This document shows positions 7,798 through 16,086 of a stretch of 64,000 nucleotides of DNA, one piece after another. Under the pieces are notes generated by a model that had not been told where the DNA came from, searched no databases, and saw nothing but the letters and a program-made list of their open reading frames with translations. Position 1 is the first letter of the stretch. Each line of letters begins with the position of its first letter. Made by a program: the position numbers and the translations under genes. Source of the stretch: Streptomyces sindenensis (GTDB lineage Bacteria > Actinomycetota > Actinomycetes > Streptomycetales > Streptomycetaceae); assembly GCF_014649035.1 (NCBI RefSeq), contig NZ_BMSG01000014.1:62001-126000 (forward strand). The letters are read 5' to 3'.

Positions 7798-8019
7798 TCA
7801 CGTGGCCGCGGGAAGCCCCCAGGGAATGGCGGGGGGCTTCGCGCACTCCATCCCTGCTGTGGCCTCCCGGGCGAACTTCCTGAGCGATTCCCACCGCAGC
7901 TCGGTCCCGAGGCTCGCCTCCGTGGCATCGAACGGGAGCGGCAGATCGGACTCCCGCCGCTCCTTGGCCTCCCGTACGAGTCGGTCAGCCAGTACATCGG
8001 TCTCAGGGGTGTCGCTCAC
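7798..8019 (-). CDS. Small hypothetical protein, 73 aa
   Basis: A GTG start at 8019 gives MSDTPETDVLADRLVREAKE and a charged, helical, soluble 73-residue protein ending PWGLPAAT. A longer frame reaches 8205 but its extra N-terminus is Arg/Gly-rich, overlaps the lipoprotein gene and has no support. The Shine-Dalgarno is weak (GGGGGCG about 14 bases upstream). It has no recognised family; position in the operon suggests expression with its neighbours. Confidence 0.55.
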   Translation of the reverse strand: MSDTPETDVLADRLVREAKERRESDLPLPFDATEASLGTELRWESLRKFAREATAGMECAKPPAIPWGLPAAT

Positions 8020-8114
8020 CGAGACATCATCGCCCCCGTTGCCTTGACGACCGCCTTTACCCTCTCGGCACCGAGCGATGGCCGTCGTCCGTCCCCTCCT
8101 GTGCGGCATCGGCA

Positions 8115-8813
8115 TCAGGAGTCGGTCTCCGCCAAGCGGCTGACCGGCGGAAGTTGGCGCAGCCCCGAGTCCAGCTTCTCGGGGAGACCGGCATTGCCCT
8201 CGCACTCCAGTTTCTCGGCCACCGCCAATGACGCGGAGTGGACAACGTGAAGGTTGTCCATCAAGTTCTCCAGAGCATCACCTCGATCCTGCGCTTTGCC
8301 CAGTCCTCCGTAGATACGCGCCGGCTCATTTTTCGAGCCATCGAGTCTGGGGCTGACGCATTCAAAATAGATGCCGGCCGAGCGGACGTTGGCTACCGCC
8401 TCCTTGCCCAACGAGAACCGCTTCGTCCCTTCAGGGTTCCCTGGGTAATTGACGTCCTGTGGAGCGTATATATGGAAAGCCAAGGTCGTCTCTTCACCAC
8501 TGCGACTCCCCTTCGCAGCCATCTCGCAGAGCTCTTCTCTTGGCGACCAGCTACGACCGGAGGCATACCCCTTCTGGATCTCTTCGATCACGTCGCCCAT
8601 GCCACCACTCGCTCGCCGCTCGAAGGACGTCGCGCCCGTCACGGTCTCCACCGTTTTCTCCAGATCACCGGCGAACACCCCGTCGCACACCTCCGCCGCG
8701 TTGACGTACGGCGACTGAGGCTCCGGGTCCGACGAACATGCAGTAGCACAGACGGCCAGGAGCAGGCCGGCGATCAGCGTCTTTCCGTTCCGGTTCACAC
8801 CCATACCTTTCAT
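8115..8813 (-). CDS. Lipoprotein of unknown function
   Basis: The protein has 232 residues. MKGMGVNRNGKTLIAGLLLA is followed by a lipobox (ATAC-S) with the lipidated Cys near residue 26, so it is an exported, membrane-tethered lipoprotein. The mature part has several Cys (EVCDGVF, ELCEMAA, FECVSP, LECEG), suggesting disulfides. The translation may begin at Met1 or Met4. It starts 17 bases after the DUF6571-like gene, indicating tight co-transcription. Base composition is slightly less GC-rich here than in the flanks. Confidence 0.75.
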   Translation of the reverse strand: MKGMGVNRNGKTLIAGLLLAVCATACSSDPEPQSPYVNAAEVCDGVFAGDLEKTVETVTGATSFERRASGGMGDVIEEIQKGYASGRSWSPREELCEMAAKGSRSGEETTLAFHIYAPQDVNYPGNPEGTKRFSLGKEAVANVRSAGIYFECVSPRLDGSKNEPARIYGGLGKAQDRGDALENLMDNLHVVHSASLAVAEKLECEGNAGLPEKLDSGLRQLPPVSRLAETDS

Positions 8814-8830
8814 TGCAGCCCGGGGCAGCC

Positions 8831-11173
8831 TCAGCCCGTCTCCGGATCCGCACCCTGCTGATTCTCTCGTTCGTTGCCGACCCCGTAGCCCAAAAGCATC
8901 GATTCCTTCAGATCCTCTCGGAACTTTGAATCTTCCTTGGTCGTATGAAGAGCGAGGAAATCCTCCATCGGAGCCTCCGCCATCGACTCACCGGAGCGGT
9001 AGATGCTGTTCCACTCCTCTCTGGTGAGCTCCTCCGCCTTCTCCTTGCTCTTGTCGACCGAGTTCTCCGAGATATCTCCGACGACCTGGCCGATGACCTG
9101 CTCCGCGGCGCCACTGGCCGTGTCGGTCGCCAGAGGAATCAGCACGGCGGCCGCACCCACCGCAGCAGTCGCCGGCAGGAAGGCGACGCCGGCGGCGATC
9201 CCCACCCCCGCGCCGAACTCCACCCAGCCCGCGCGTTCGGCCACCGCCTTCTCGTAGTCCTCGTGCTTCTTCATGTTGTCCGCCTGGACCTGATCGGCCC
9301 TGGACTGGTCGAGCATGCCCTGCACCTCTGCACCGACCCGGACGGTCGTGCGTGCGGAACCCTCGTCAATGGTTCCGTCGGAACCCACGTGTGTTTCCAG
9401 AGCACTTCTGGTGTACGCCTGCTCAGCCGCGGAAAGAGTGGCATAGGCATCGGGGTGCTGGCCAAGAGCACTGAGGAATTGGCGAGCGATCGAACGGGCC
9501 TCGTCCCCGTCATCACCGAAGGGGATATGCCCTTCAATATTCTTGGTCGGGGCAAAGACGCTATTCGCGTCGCCCTTGTCCAGGGCCCAGTTGATGTCGT
9601 CGATGTATCCCGCGCCCATGACGCCCATGCTGTCCGCCAAGCCCTCCTGGTGCTTGAGCAGGCCCGCATCCGCCCCGTACTTCTCCATGACCTTCTGCAT
9701 GATCGCGGCATTGTCGGCGTCCCGCTGCACACGCGCGTCCGGCTCGCCCGCCGGGTAGCCCAGGGTCGCCGCCTCCAGGGCATGGCCCAGCGCGTCCGGC
9801 ATGTACTGGAGAGTGGGTCCCAGCTTGTCCGGGTCGGTGGAGTTGGAGTCCGGGAACGACTCCCACTTCTCGTTTCCGAAGAAATCGAGGTAGTTGTCGA
9901 TGGCCTCGCCATCCTGCTTGCCGAGGTCGGCCGTGGCGCCTCGATTGACCGTGCCGTCCTCGTTGTAGGCCGTCGGGTCATCGGTGAAGAACTTCTTCGC
10001 CGCGTCCGGACTGTTTCCCAGCGCCTCCAGCATGGCGGTGGTCGGGTCGTAGCCGGACCCGTTCTTCCCCGAGGGGTTGTACGGGTTTTCCAGGAAGCCG
10101 TTCACCTGCTTGTTACCGGCGAACCGGTACGGATCCTGCTGGTGCAGCTGCGCCACGTGCTCAGCGATCGGGTTGAGGAACTTCGCGTCGTAGTTCCCGT
10201 ACCGCATGATGCCGCCGAGCAGCTGGTAGCCGTACGGGCCGCCGCTGTTGTCGTACTTGGACAACGGGATCTGCTGGGTTCCCATCTTGCGGAGCTCCGG
10301 CCCCCACTCCGCCGTGAACGCCTTGTCGTGCGAAGCGGTGGCCAGGTTGAGGCCGAGGTTGCGCTGGAGCGCCTGGACGTCCGCCAAGCGCTCCTTGTCG
10401 ACCTTGGCGTAGTCGTTCGTGTCCGTGGCGAGCTGCCCGAAGAAAGCGAGCGCCTTCTCCGGGCCGAGCTTCTCGTAGAAGTTCTTCGCGAACTCCACCG
10501 ACTTGCCGTTGTCGCGGAGCAGTTCGTTCAGCGCCTGGAGTTCCGCGTGCGTGAGGTCGCGGCCCTTGGACGCCAGGGCGACGGCGCGGGCCGCCTCTTC
10601 CTGGTCGAACTTGGTGTACTTCGGGGCGCTGAAGTCCTTGCGGTCGGTGACGTTGGCCTCAAGGCTGTTCTTGAAGGTCACATCGGTGTCGTTGCAGGTT
10701 TCGACGATGTGGTCGATCTTCTTCTGCCACGACGCGATGTTCTCCCGCTCCTGCTGGAGGTACTTGCCGAAGTCGGGATCATGACGCGCAGCGTTGTTCT
10801 CGGAGATCGGGGAACGCGCCGTGACCTTTCCCCGACCGTCCACCGAGATCCCGGCGGCCGGACCCTCGTGGTCCCGGATGTTGACGAGGTCGTCCTTGGC
10901 CTTCTTGAAGGCCGCGTACCCCTCTTCGAGCAGCGCCTTCACGCCCTTGGCCTCGGCGGCGGCGTCCGCGAACTCCTTGACGGTCTTGCCGACGAACGCC
11001 TTGGTGACTCCTGCGTTGAGGCCTTCCCAGCTCGCCTTGTTCGCCTTCGCCTTCATCCCGTCCGACGCGTGATCGGCGAGCCTGTCCAGCTTCGTCGCCA
11101 TTTCCGACCAGTCGTCGGCCGCTGCCTTCAGCTTCCCCAGCGGGGCTTCGACGATGTCCTCGTAACTCAGCAT
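8831..11173 (-). CDS. Large AG1/DUF6571-like protein, putative WXG-type secreted protein
   Basis: The protein has 780 residues. The N-terminal ~100 residues are helical, with MLSYEDIVEAPLGKLKAAAD, then WSEMATKLDRLADH and ASWEGL. This is the pattern of actinobacterial ESX/AG1 helical-hairpin domains. A long middle (100–640) is mixed helical with NPYNPSGKNGSG and repeated Asn/Gly-Asp segments as in DUF6571 proteins. One glycine/alanine hydrophobic stretch (about 655–695) could insert into membrane. No toxin catalytic motif is evident at the C-terminus. The family name is from recall of Streptomyces annotations and is tentative; the function is unknown. Confidence 0.65.
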   Translation of the reverse strand: MLSYEDIVEAPLGKLKAAADDWSEMATKLDRLADHASDGMKAKANKASWEGLNAGVTKAFVGKTVKEFADAAAEAKGVKALLEEGYAAFKKAKDDLVNIRDHEGPAAGISVDGRGKVTARSPISENNAARHDPDFGKYLQQERENIASWQKKIDHIVETCNDTDVTFKNSLEANVTDRKDFSAPKYTKFDQEEAARAVALASKGRDLTHAELQALNELLRDNGKSVEFAKNFYEKLGPEKALAFFGQLATDTNDYAKVDKERLADVQALQRNLGLNLATASHDKAFTAEWGPELRKMGTQQIPLSKYDNSGGPYGYQLLGGIMRYGNYDAKFLNPIAEHVAQLHQQDPYRFAGNKQVNGFLENPYNPSGKNGSGYDPTTAMLEALGNSPDAAKKFFTDDPTAYNEDGTVNRGATADLGKQDGEAIDNYLDFFGNEKWESFPDSNSTDPDKLGPTLQYMPDALGHALEAATLGYPAGEPDARVQRDADNAAIMQKVMEKYGADAGLLKHQEGLADSMGVMGAGYIDDINWALDKGDANSVFAPTKNIEGHIPFGDDGDEARSIARQFLSALGQHPDAYATLSAAEQAYTRSALETHVGSDGTIDEGSARTTVRVGAEVQGMLDQSRADQVQADNMKKHEDYEKAVAERAGWVEFGAGVGIAAGVAFLPATAAVGAAAVLIPLATDTASGAAEQVIGQVVGDISENSVDKSKEKAEELTREEWNSIYRSGESMAEAPMEDFLALHTTKEDSKFREDLKESMLLGYGVGNERENQQGADPETG

Positions 11174-11192
11174 GTGCGCGCTCCCCCGAGCC

Positions 11193-11621
11193 CTACTTCA
11201 TGTACTCCGACAGCTTGGAGATCGGCGCCAGATCTCCACCGATCTTCACATCATCCTTCGCGTGCTGCGCCTTGGTGTAATCCAGGTGGTTCGAAATGTG
11301 CGCGCAGGAATCCAGCAGCGTCTTGAGATGCTTCTGCCAGAAGTCGTGCACCTTCAGAACCGCCGAGCCGCTCGCGAAGTTGCCATTGGTGAGCGCGGTC
11401 GCCGCGTCGAAGGTGGCCGGGCGGGCGTGGTCACCGTCCTTCGACAGTCTCGTCCTGAGCTCATAGGCGTCATTTCCGATAGCTCCGAGATCGTCCCGGT
11501 TCACCACCAGGTCCGGTGCGCCGGCACCGCCGCCGCCCTCGGCCGGGGCGCTGTTGATCTGCATGGCACTTCGCTGAGCCGCAGCCGAACGCAGTTCGGC
11601 CCATTCCTTCTCGAATGTCAC
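11193..11621 (-). CDS. AG1/WXG100-like small protein, first gene of operon
   Basis: The 142-residue protein starts MTFEKEWAELRSAAAQRS, a form typical of Streptomyces AG1-family proteins that accompany larger WXG-like partners. A Gly/Ala linker (about 25–36) leads to a helical region with FWQKHLKTLLDSCAHISNHL. The GTG start at 11621 has GAGGGAATTC just upstream. The next gene starts 20 bases after its stop. It is likely to heterodimerise with or chaperone the 780-residue protein, by analogy with EsxA/B-type pairs; this is inference. Confidence 0.6.
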   Translation of the reverse strand: MTFEKEWAELRSAAAQRSAMQINSAPAEGGGGAGAPDLVVNRDDLGAIGNDAYELRTRLSKDGDHARPATFDAATALTNGNFASGSAVLKVHDFWQKHLKTLLDSCAHISNHLDYTKAQHAKDDVKIGGDLAPISKLSEYMK

Positions 11622-11724
11622 GAATTCCCTCAGGTCTCACCCGTGCGGATTGCCTTCGCGGCAACCGTACCGTCAAGGGAACGGGGCGCATGAGCCGGAT
11701 CCGGGACTCTTGTCGGCCACGAAT

Positions 11725-11773
11725 ATCAGCAAAAAGAGCCGGGTCGGGATATGTCGGCTTCCATTTTGCTGAT
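11725..11773. terminator. AT-rich interrupted hairpin between two minus-strand operons
   Basis: ATCAGCAAAA (11725–11734) pairs perfectly with TTTTGCTGAT (11764–11773), with an inner AGCCG/CGGCT stem. On the minus strand a T-run follows the inner stem. It lies 142 bases past the molybdenum-subunit stop and about 100 bases before the AG1 operon start, so it may be a terminator or an operator. The low GC is conspicuous. Confidence 0.5.
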
Positions 11774-11915
11774 CCCCGTTGCCAGTCCGTTGGGCGTCAT
11801 CGCCCTCGTCGGCCCACCGGCGGTCCCGGACCGCGGGACAGCACCGCGGGACAGGACTGCCGAGAGCGGCACTCGTGCCGGAGCGGTCGGCGCGTTCGGG
11901 ACCGCCGGAGGACCC

Positions 11916-14279
11916 TCAGCCCTTCGGTGCCGTCGCCACCGCCGCCTGCGGCCTGATCGGGAGGCGGTTGACCGGGCGGCCCGTTGCCGAGCGGACCGCT
12001 GAGGCCACCGCTGCCGGGGCCGTGACCACCGGGACCGCCGACGCGGGCTTCGCGCCGAAGGGGGCCACCACGTCGCGTTCCTCGACCAGTTTCACGATGC
12101 GGATGTCCGGGGCGTCCAGCGCCGTCGGAAGCGCGTAGCCCGTCAGGTCGGGGTGGCGGATCAGGCCCTTCGCGGTGCGGAGGTTCTCCATGAGGGCCGC
12201 GCCGATGCCCTGGGTGATGCCCGCCTCGATGCGGATCGCCAGCTGGGACGGGTTGAGGACGCGGCCCACGTCCTGGGCGACCGCCATCTCGACCACGCGG
12301 ATCGAGCCCAGCTCGATGTCGACGTCGACCACCGCCCGTACCGCGCAGAACGCGAGGCCGACGAACGCGTCGCCCTGGCCCGCCTCGTCCAGCGGTTCCG
12401 TGGGGTGGGGGCGGCACTGGGCGGTGGCCCAGAGTTCCTTGCCGTCCATGGCCTCCATGACGGTGGTGGAGAGCACCCCGTCGTACGAGGTGATCTTGCC
12501 GTCGGCGATCTGGAGCAGCTCCGTGGACATGCCGAACTTGTGGGCCAGCGGCTGGAGGAGCTGGGTGCGGACCATCTTCGCCGCGCGCTCCACCGCACCG
12601 CCCGACACCCAGGTGTGGCGGCCGTGGGTGGCGGGGCCGGCGGGGGGCTGGTCGGTGTCGACCGCCGCCACGTGGACCTCTTCGACGCCCAGGACCTCCT
12701 GGACGATCTGGCGGGCGAGGGTCGTGAAGCCCTGGCCCGTCTCCACCGCCGCGCAGATCACCGTGGCCACCCCGTCGTGGACCCGGACCGTGGCCGTCGA
12801 GACCTCGTCCGTGCCCTCGGCGCCGAGCATGTGGACCATGCCGACTCCGTAGCCGACGCCGCGGCGCACCGCCCCCGGCTCCCCCGCGCCCTCGGGGCCG
12901 CCCGGCAGCAGCCAGTCGTCCTCCGGGGCGTCCTTGGGGAGGGCGGGGAGCGGGAAGTCGCGTACCGCCTGGAGCAGTTCGGCGACCGGGGCCGGGCAGG
13001 TCACCGTCTGGCCCGTGGGCAGGATGTCGCCCGTGGAGAGCGTGTTGCGCAGGCGCAGTTCGGCCGGGTCGATGCCCAGCTTGGCGGCCAGCTTGTCCAT
13101 CTGGCCCTCGTACGCCGCGCAGACCTGCATCGCGCCCTCGCCGCGCACATGACCGGAGGGCGGGTTGTTCGTCCGGACCGCCCAGCCCTCGATGAAGGCG
13201 TGCGGGACGACGTACGGGCCGCAGGCGAACGCCACCGCGGCGGCCAGGGATTCGGAGGAGGCGTCGGCGTACGCGCCCGCGTCCAGGAGGATCTGGGCCT
13301 CCACCTTCACCAGCCGGCCCTCCGCGTCCGCGTGGTGGCGGTAGCGCAGGAGGGTGGGGTGGCGGTGGGTGTGGCCGAGGAAGGACTCCTCGCGGCTCGC
13401 GGCCAGCTTCACCGGGCAGCCGGTGCGCAGCGCCAGCAGGCCCAGCGGGATCTGGAAGCCCGGGTCCTCGCGGTCGCCCGTCGCGCCCGGCACCCCGGTC
13501 ACGACGACCTTGACCCGGTCCGGCTCCAGGCCGAAGCAGGCCGCGATCAGATCGCGGTCGGTGTGCGGGTCGGTGGAGGAGGTGTAGATCTCCACGCCGC
13601 CGTCGGGCCTCGGCACGGCGAGGCCGGCCTCCGCGCCGATCGGGGCCGGGTCCTGGCGGCCGATGCGGTAGAGGCCCTCGACGACGACCTCGCCCGTCGC
13701 CTCCGCGTCGCCGTAGCGCAGCGGGATGTGGCGGATCAGGTTGCCGTCGGGGTGCAGCGGCTCCGCCTCGAACGCCTTCTCCGGGTCCGTGACCGGCTCC
13801 AGCACCTCGTACCGCACGGCGATGGCGGCGGCGGCCAGCCGAGCCGTGTCCGGGTGGTCCGCGGCGACCGCGGCGATGGGCTCGCCGTGGTGGCGGACCA
13901 GGTCGGAGGCGAACACCGGGCGGTCCACCACATGGCGGCCGTAGTTGCTCTCCCCCGGCACGTCCTCGTGCGTGACGACGGCCCGCACCCCGGGCATCTC
14001 CTCGGCGCCCGAGGTGTCGATGGACAGGATCCGCGCGTGCGGGTGCGGGGAGCGCAGCACGGCCGCCCACAGCAGGCCCTCGGCCCAGAGGTCGGCGGCG
14101 TACGGGAAGGTGCCCTCGGTCTTCGCCCGGGCGTCTGCGGCCGGGAGCGATGCCCCGAGGCCCGTCCGGGGCTGCTCCAGGTCCTGGTCCGAGCCGCCGC
14201 CGGGACCGCCGCTCAGCGCGTCGATCCTGGGCAGGCTGGTGCTGGTCGCGTTGGCCGCGGTGGCCGCGTCGCTGCTCAC
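11916..14279 (-). CDS. Xanthine dehydrogenase-family molybdenum-binding subunit
   Basis: The protein has 787 residues. The aldehyde oxidase/xanthine dehydrogenase a/b hammerhead (about 50–160) contains LWAEGLLWAAVLRSPHPHAR. The two molybdopterin-binding domains follow (about 180–760), with the characteristic ETGQGFTTLARQIVQE and RIEAGITQGIGAAL segments. The usual C-terminal GAKGxGE motif reads GAKPASA, so the catalytic Glu is Ala748. The cofactor ligands upstream look intact. It is third in an FAD–FeS–Mo operon (76-base gap). The substrate may not be a purine; whether it is an active hydroxylase is uncertain. Confidence 0.88.
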   Translation of the reverse strand: MSSDAATAANATSTSLPRIDALSGGPGGGSDQDLEQPRTGLGASLPAADARAKTEGTFPYAADLWAEGLLWAAVLRSPHPHARILSIDTSGAEEMPGVRAVVTHEDVPGESNYGRHVVDRPVFASDLVRHHGEPIAAVAADHPDTARLAAAAIAVRYEVLEPVTDPEKAFEAEPLHPDGNLIRHIPLRYGDAEATGEVVVEGLYRIGRQDPAPIGAEAGLAVPRPDGGVEIYTSSTDPHTDRDLIAACFGLEPDRVKVVVTGVPGATGDREDPGFQIPLGLLALRTGCPVKLAASREESFLGHTHRHPTLLRYRHHADAEGRLVKVEAQILLDAGAYADASSESLAAAVAFACGPYVVPHAFIEGWAVRTNNPPSGHVRGEGAMQVCAAYEGQMDKLAAKLGIDPAELRLRNTLSTGDILPTGQTVTCPAPVAELLQAVRDFPLPALPKDAPEDDWLLPGGPEGAGEPGAVRRGVGYGVGMVHMLGAEGTDEVSTATVRVHDGVATVICAAVETGQGFTTLARQIVQEVLGVEEVHVAAVDTDQPPAGPATHGRHTWVSGGAVERAAKMVRTQLLQPLAHKFGMSTELLQIADGKITSYDGVLSTTVMEAMDGKELWATAQCRPHPTEPLDEAGQGDAFVGLAFCAVRAVVDVDIELGSIRVVEMAVAQDVGRVLNPSQLAIRIEAGITQGIGAALMENLRTAKGLIRHPDLTGYALPTALDAPDIRIVKLVEERDVVAPFGAKPASAVPVVTAPAAVASAVRSATGRPVNRLPIRPQAAVATAPKG

Positions 14280-14355
14280 GCCGCCTCCTTGTCGATCCCG
14301 TGGTGCTGCCGGTGATGCGTGTGCCGCTGCTGGACGGCGGGGCCGCGGGCGTGCC

Positions 14356-16086
14356 TCACAGCGCCTCTCCCTCGTGCGGGTGGGGGCCCTGCTGCACGCC
14401 GCCGGCGCCCGGCTCGGCCTGGTGCGGGATGCGCGCCTCGTCCGGGTCCGCCGTGGCCGCCGCCTCGGCGTTCGCCTCGCGGGCCGCGACGACGTCCGCC
14501 ACCGCGTCGAGCACGCCCCGGTAGCCGGAACAGCGGCAGAGGTTGCCGCAGAGCGCCTGCCGGGTCTCCAGCTCGGTGGGGGCGTGGTTGCCCTCCAGCA
14601 GGTCGTGGACGGTCATCGCCATGCCGGGGATGCAGAAGCCGCACTGGACGGCTCCGCAGGCGGACAGGGCGCGCTGGACGTCGGACGGTTCGCCGTCGAC
14701 GGCCAGACCCTCGACCGTACGCACCTCGCTGCCCGCCGCCGTGGCCGCGGGCACCAGGCACGAGGCGACCAGCCGGCCGTCGACCTGGACGTTGCACGCG
14801 CCGCACTCGCCCTGCGAGCAGCCGTCCTTGGCCCCGGCCAGGCCCAGGCGCTCGCGGAGCACGTAGAGCAGGGACTCGCCGATCCAGGCGTCGCTGACCG
14901 GGCGGTCCACGCCGTTCACGTGGAGCAGGTACGACGCGGCGGGGTGCTCGCTCGGTACGTCGGGGAGGGCCAGGGGCTCCTCGGGGAGGGCCAGGGTCTC
15001 CTCGGGCAGGGCCAGGGTCTCCTCGGGCAGGGCCAGGGGCTCCTCGGGGAGGACGGAAGCCTCGTCGAGGGGGGCGGGGGCCTCGTCGGTGGGGGCGAGG
15101 GGGGCGTCGGCGGCAGCGGCGGGGGCGGTGTCGGGGAGTGAGGGGGCCTCCGCCTCCGGTTCCGGCTCCGCGTCCGCGTCCGCGTGCTGTTCCGCTTGCG
15201 CCGCCGGGAGCGTCTCCGCTTCGCCCTCCTCGGATACGGTCCCCCGGGCTTCGGGCGCCGCCACCGGGGCCTCCGCCTCCGGTACGGGCTGGGCCTCCGG
15301 TACGGGAGGGGCCTCCGGTACGGGCTGGGCCTCCGGTACGGGAGGGGCCTCCGGTTCCGGTGTCGCCCAGGGGGCGGGCGCGCCGCCGGGCAGCGTCGCC
15401 GGGCGGGCGCTGTCCGCGTACCACTGCGGAGTGTGCGCCGACGCCAGGAACTCGCCCGATTCGTCCGGGAGATCCCCGTCCGCGACCGGGATCGTCCACT
15501 GACCCGTATGGCCGGAGTGACCCGTGGGGGCGGAGTGGGCCGTGGGGGCTGAGGGGGCCGAGGTCGGGGCCCCCCCGGTCGCCTGTGCCGCTTCCGGGGC
15601 CGCCGATGCCGTCTCTCCCAGGGCCTCGGTGAAGTTCCACTGGGCCGTGGCGTGCGAGGTGCCCTCGTACGGGCCCTGGTAGCCGCCGGGCACCCCGCCC
15701 TGCTGGTTGGGGTCCGGCCAGTGGACCGCGCCGGTCTCCTGCGCGGCGGCCTCGTGCGCTGCCGCCGCCTCCTGGGCGCGCTGCTCGGCCTGCGCCTGCT
15801 GTGTCTGCGTCTGGATGACCCAGCTGCCCGTCGCCGCCGGGTCCAGACCGGCGGCCGGGGTCAGCGGCACGATCATCGGCGGGACGTACCCCTGGCCCGG
15901 CGCGGCCAGCGGGATGTTCGCCAGGTCCTCCGGCGGGAGGTGGACGAAGGCGGTGGCGTCGGCCGCGGTGGCGTCGGCGTCGAAGCCGTCGCCCTGCGGG
16001 GTCGGCTCCCAGCCGCCGTACCGCGGGTCCGGGCCCTCGGAGTCGCCCTGCCCGTGCTGCGGGTGGGGGTTTTCCTCAGTGCTCAC
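14356..16086 (-). CDS. Molybdenum hydroxylase 2Fe-2S subunit with 383-aa disordered extension
   Basis: The protein has 576 residues. The C-terminal 193 form a normal small subunit. A plant-type [2Fe-2S] loop (GCSQGECGACNVQVDGRLV) with a fourth Cys (SC) is followed by the second cluster helices (CGAVQCGFC and CGNLCRCSG). Residues 1–383 are low-complexity: Gln/Ala-rich, then Pro-Glu-Ala repeats (PPVPEAQPVPEA) and four LPEEPLA/LPEETLA units. GTG start at 16086 overlaps the FAD-subunit stop (GTGA), so both are coupled and the extension cannot be removed without losing coupling. Relatives are normally 150–210 residues. Confidence 0.88.
   Translation of the reverse strand: MSTEENPHPQHGQGDSEGPDPRYGGWEPTPQGDGFDADATAADATAFVHLPPEDLANIPLAAPGQGYVPPMIVPLTPAAGLDPAATGSWVIQTQTQQAQAEQRAQEAAAAHEAAAQETGAVHWPDPNQQGGVPGGYQGPYEGTSHATAQWNFTEALGETASAAPEAAQATGGAPTSAPSAPTAHSAPTGHSGHTGQWTIPVADGDLPDESGEFLASAHTPQWYADSARPATLPGGAPAPWATPEPEAPPVPEAQPVPEAPPVPEAQPVPEAEAPVAAPEARGTVSEEGEAETLPAAQAEQHADADAEPEPEAEAPSLPDTAPAAAADAPLAPTDEAPAPLDEASVLPEEPLALPEETLALPEETLALPEEPLALPDVPSEHPAASYLLHVNGVDRPVSDAWIGESLLYVLRERLGLAGAKDGCSQGECGACNVQVDGRLVASCLVPAATAAGSEVRTVEGLAVDGEPSDVQRALSACGAVQCGFCIPGMAMTVHDLLEGNHAPTELETRQALCGNLCRCSGYRGVLDAVADVVAAREANAEAAATADPDEARIPHQAEPGAGGVQQGPHPHEGEAL

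Noticed and set aside
6822..11621. Mobile element integrated at the tRNA-Cys gene
   Set aside because: No integrase, no repeated tRNA 3' end and no clear compositional break were found between 6.9 and 11.6 kb.
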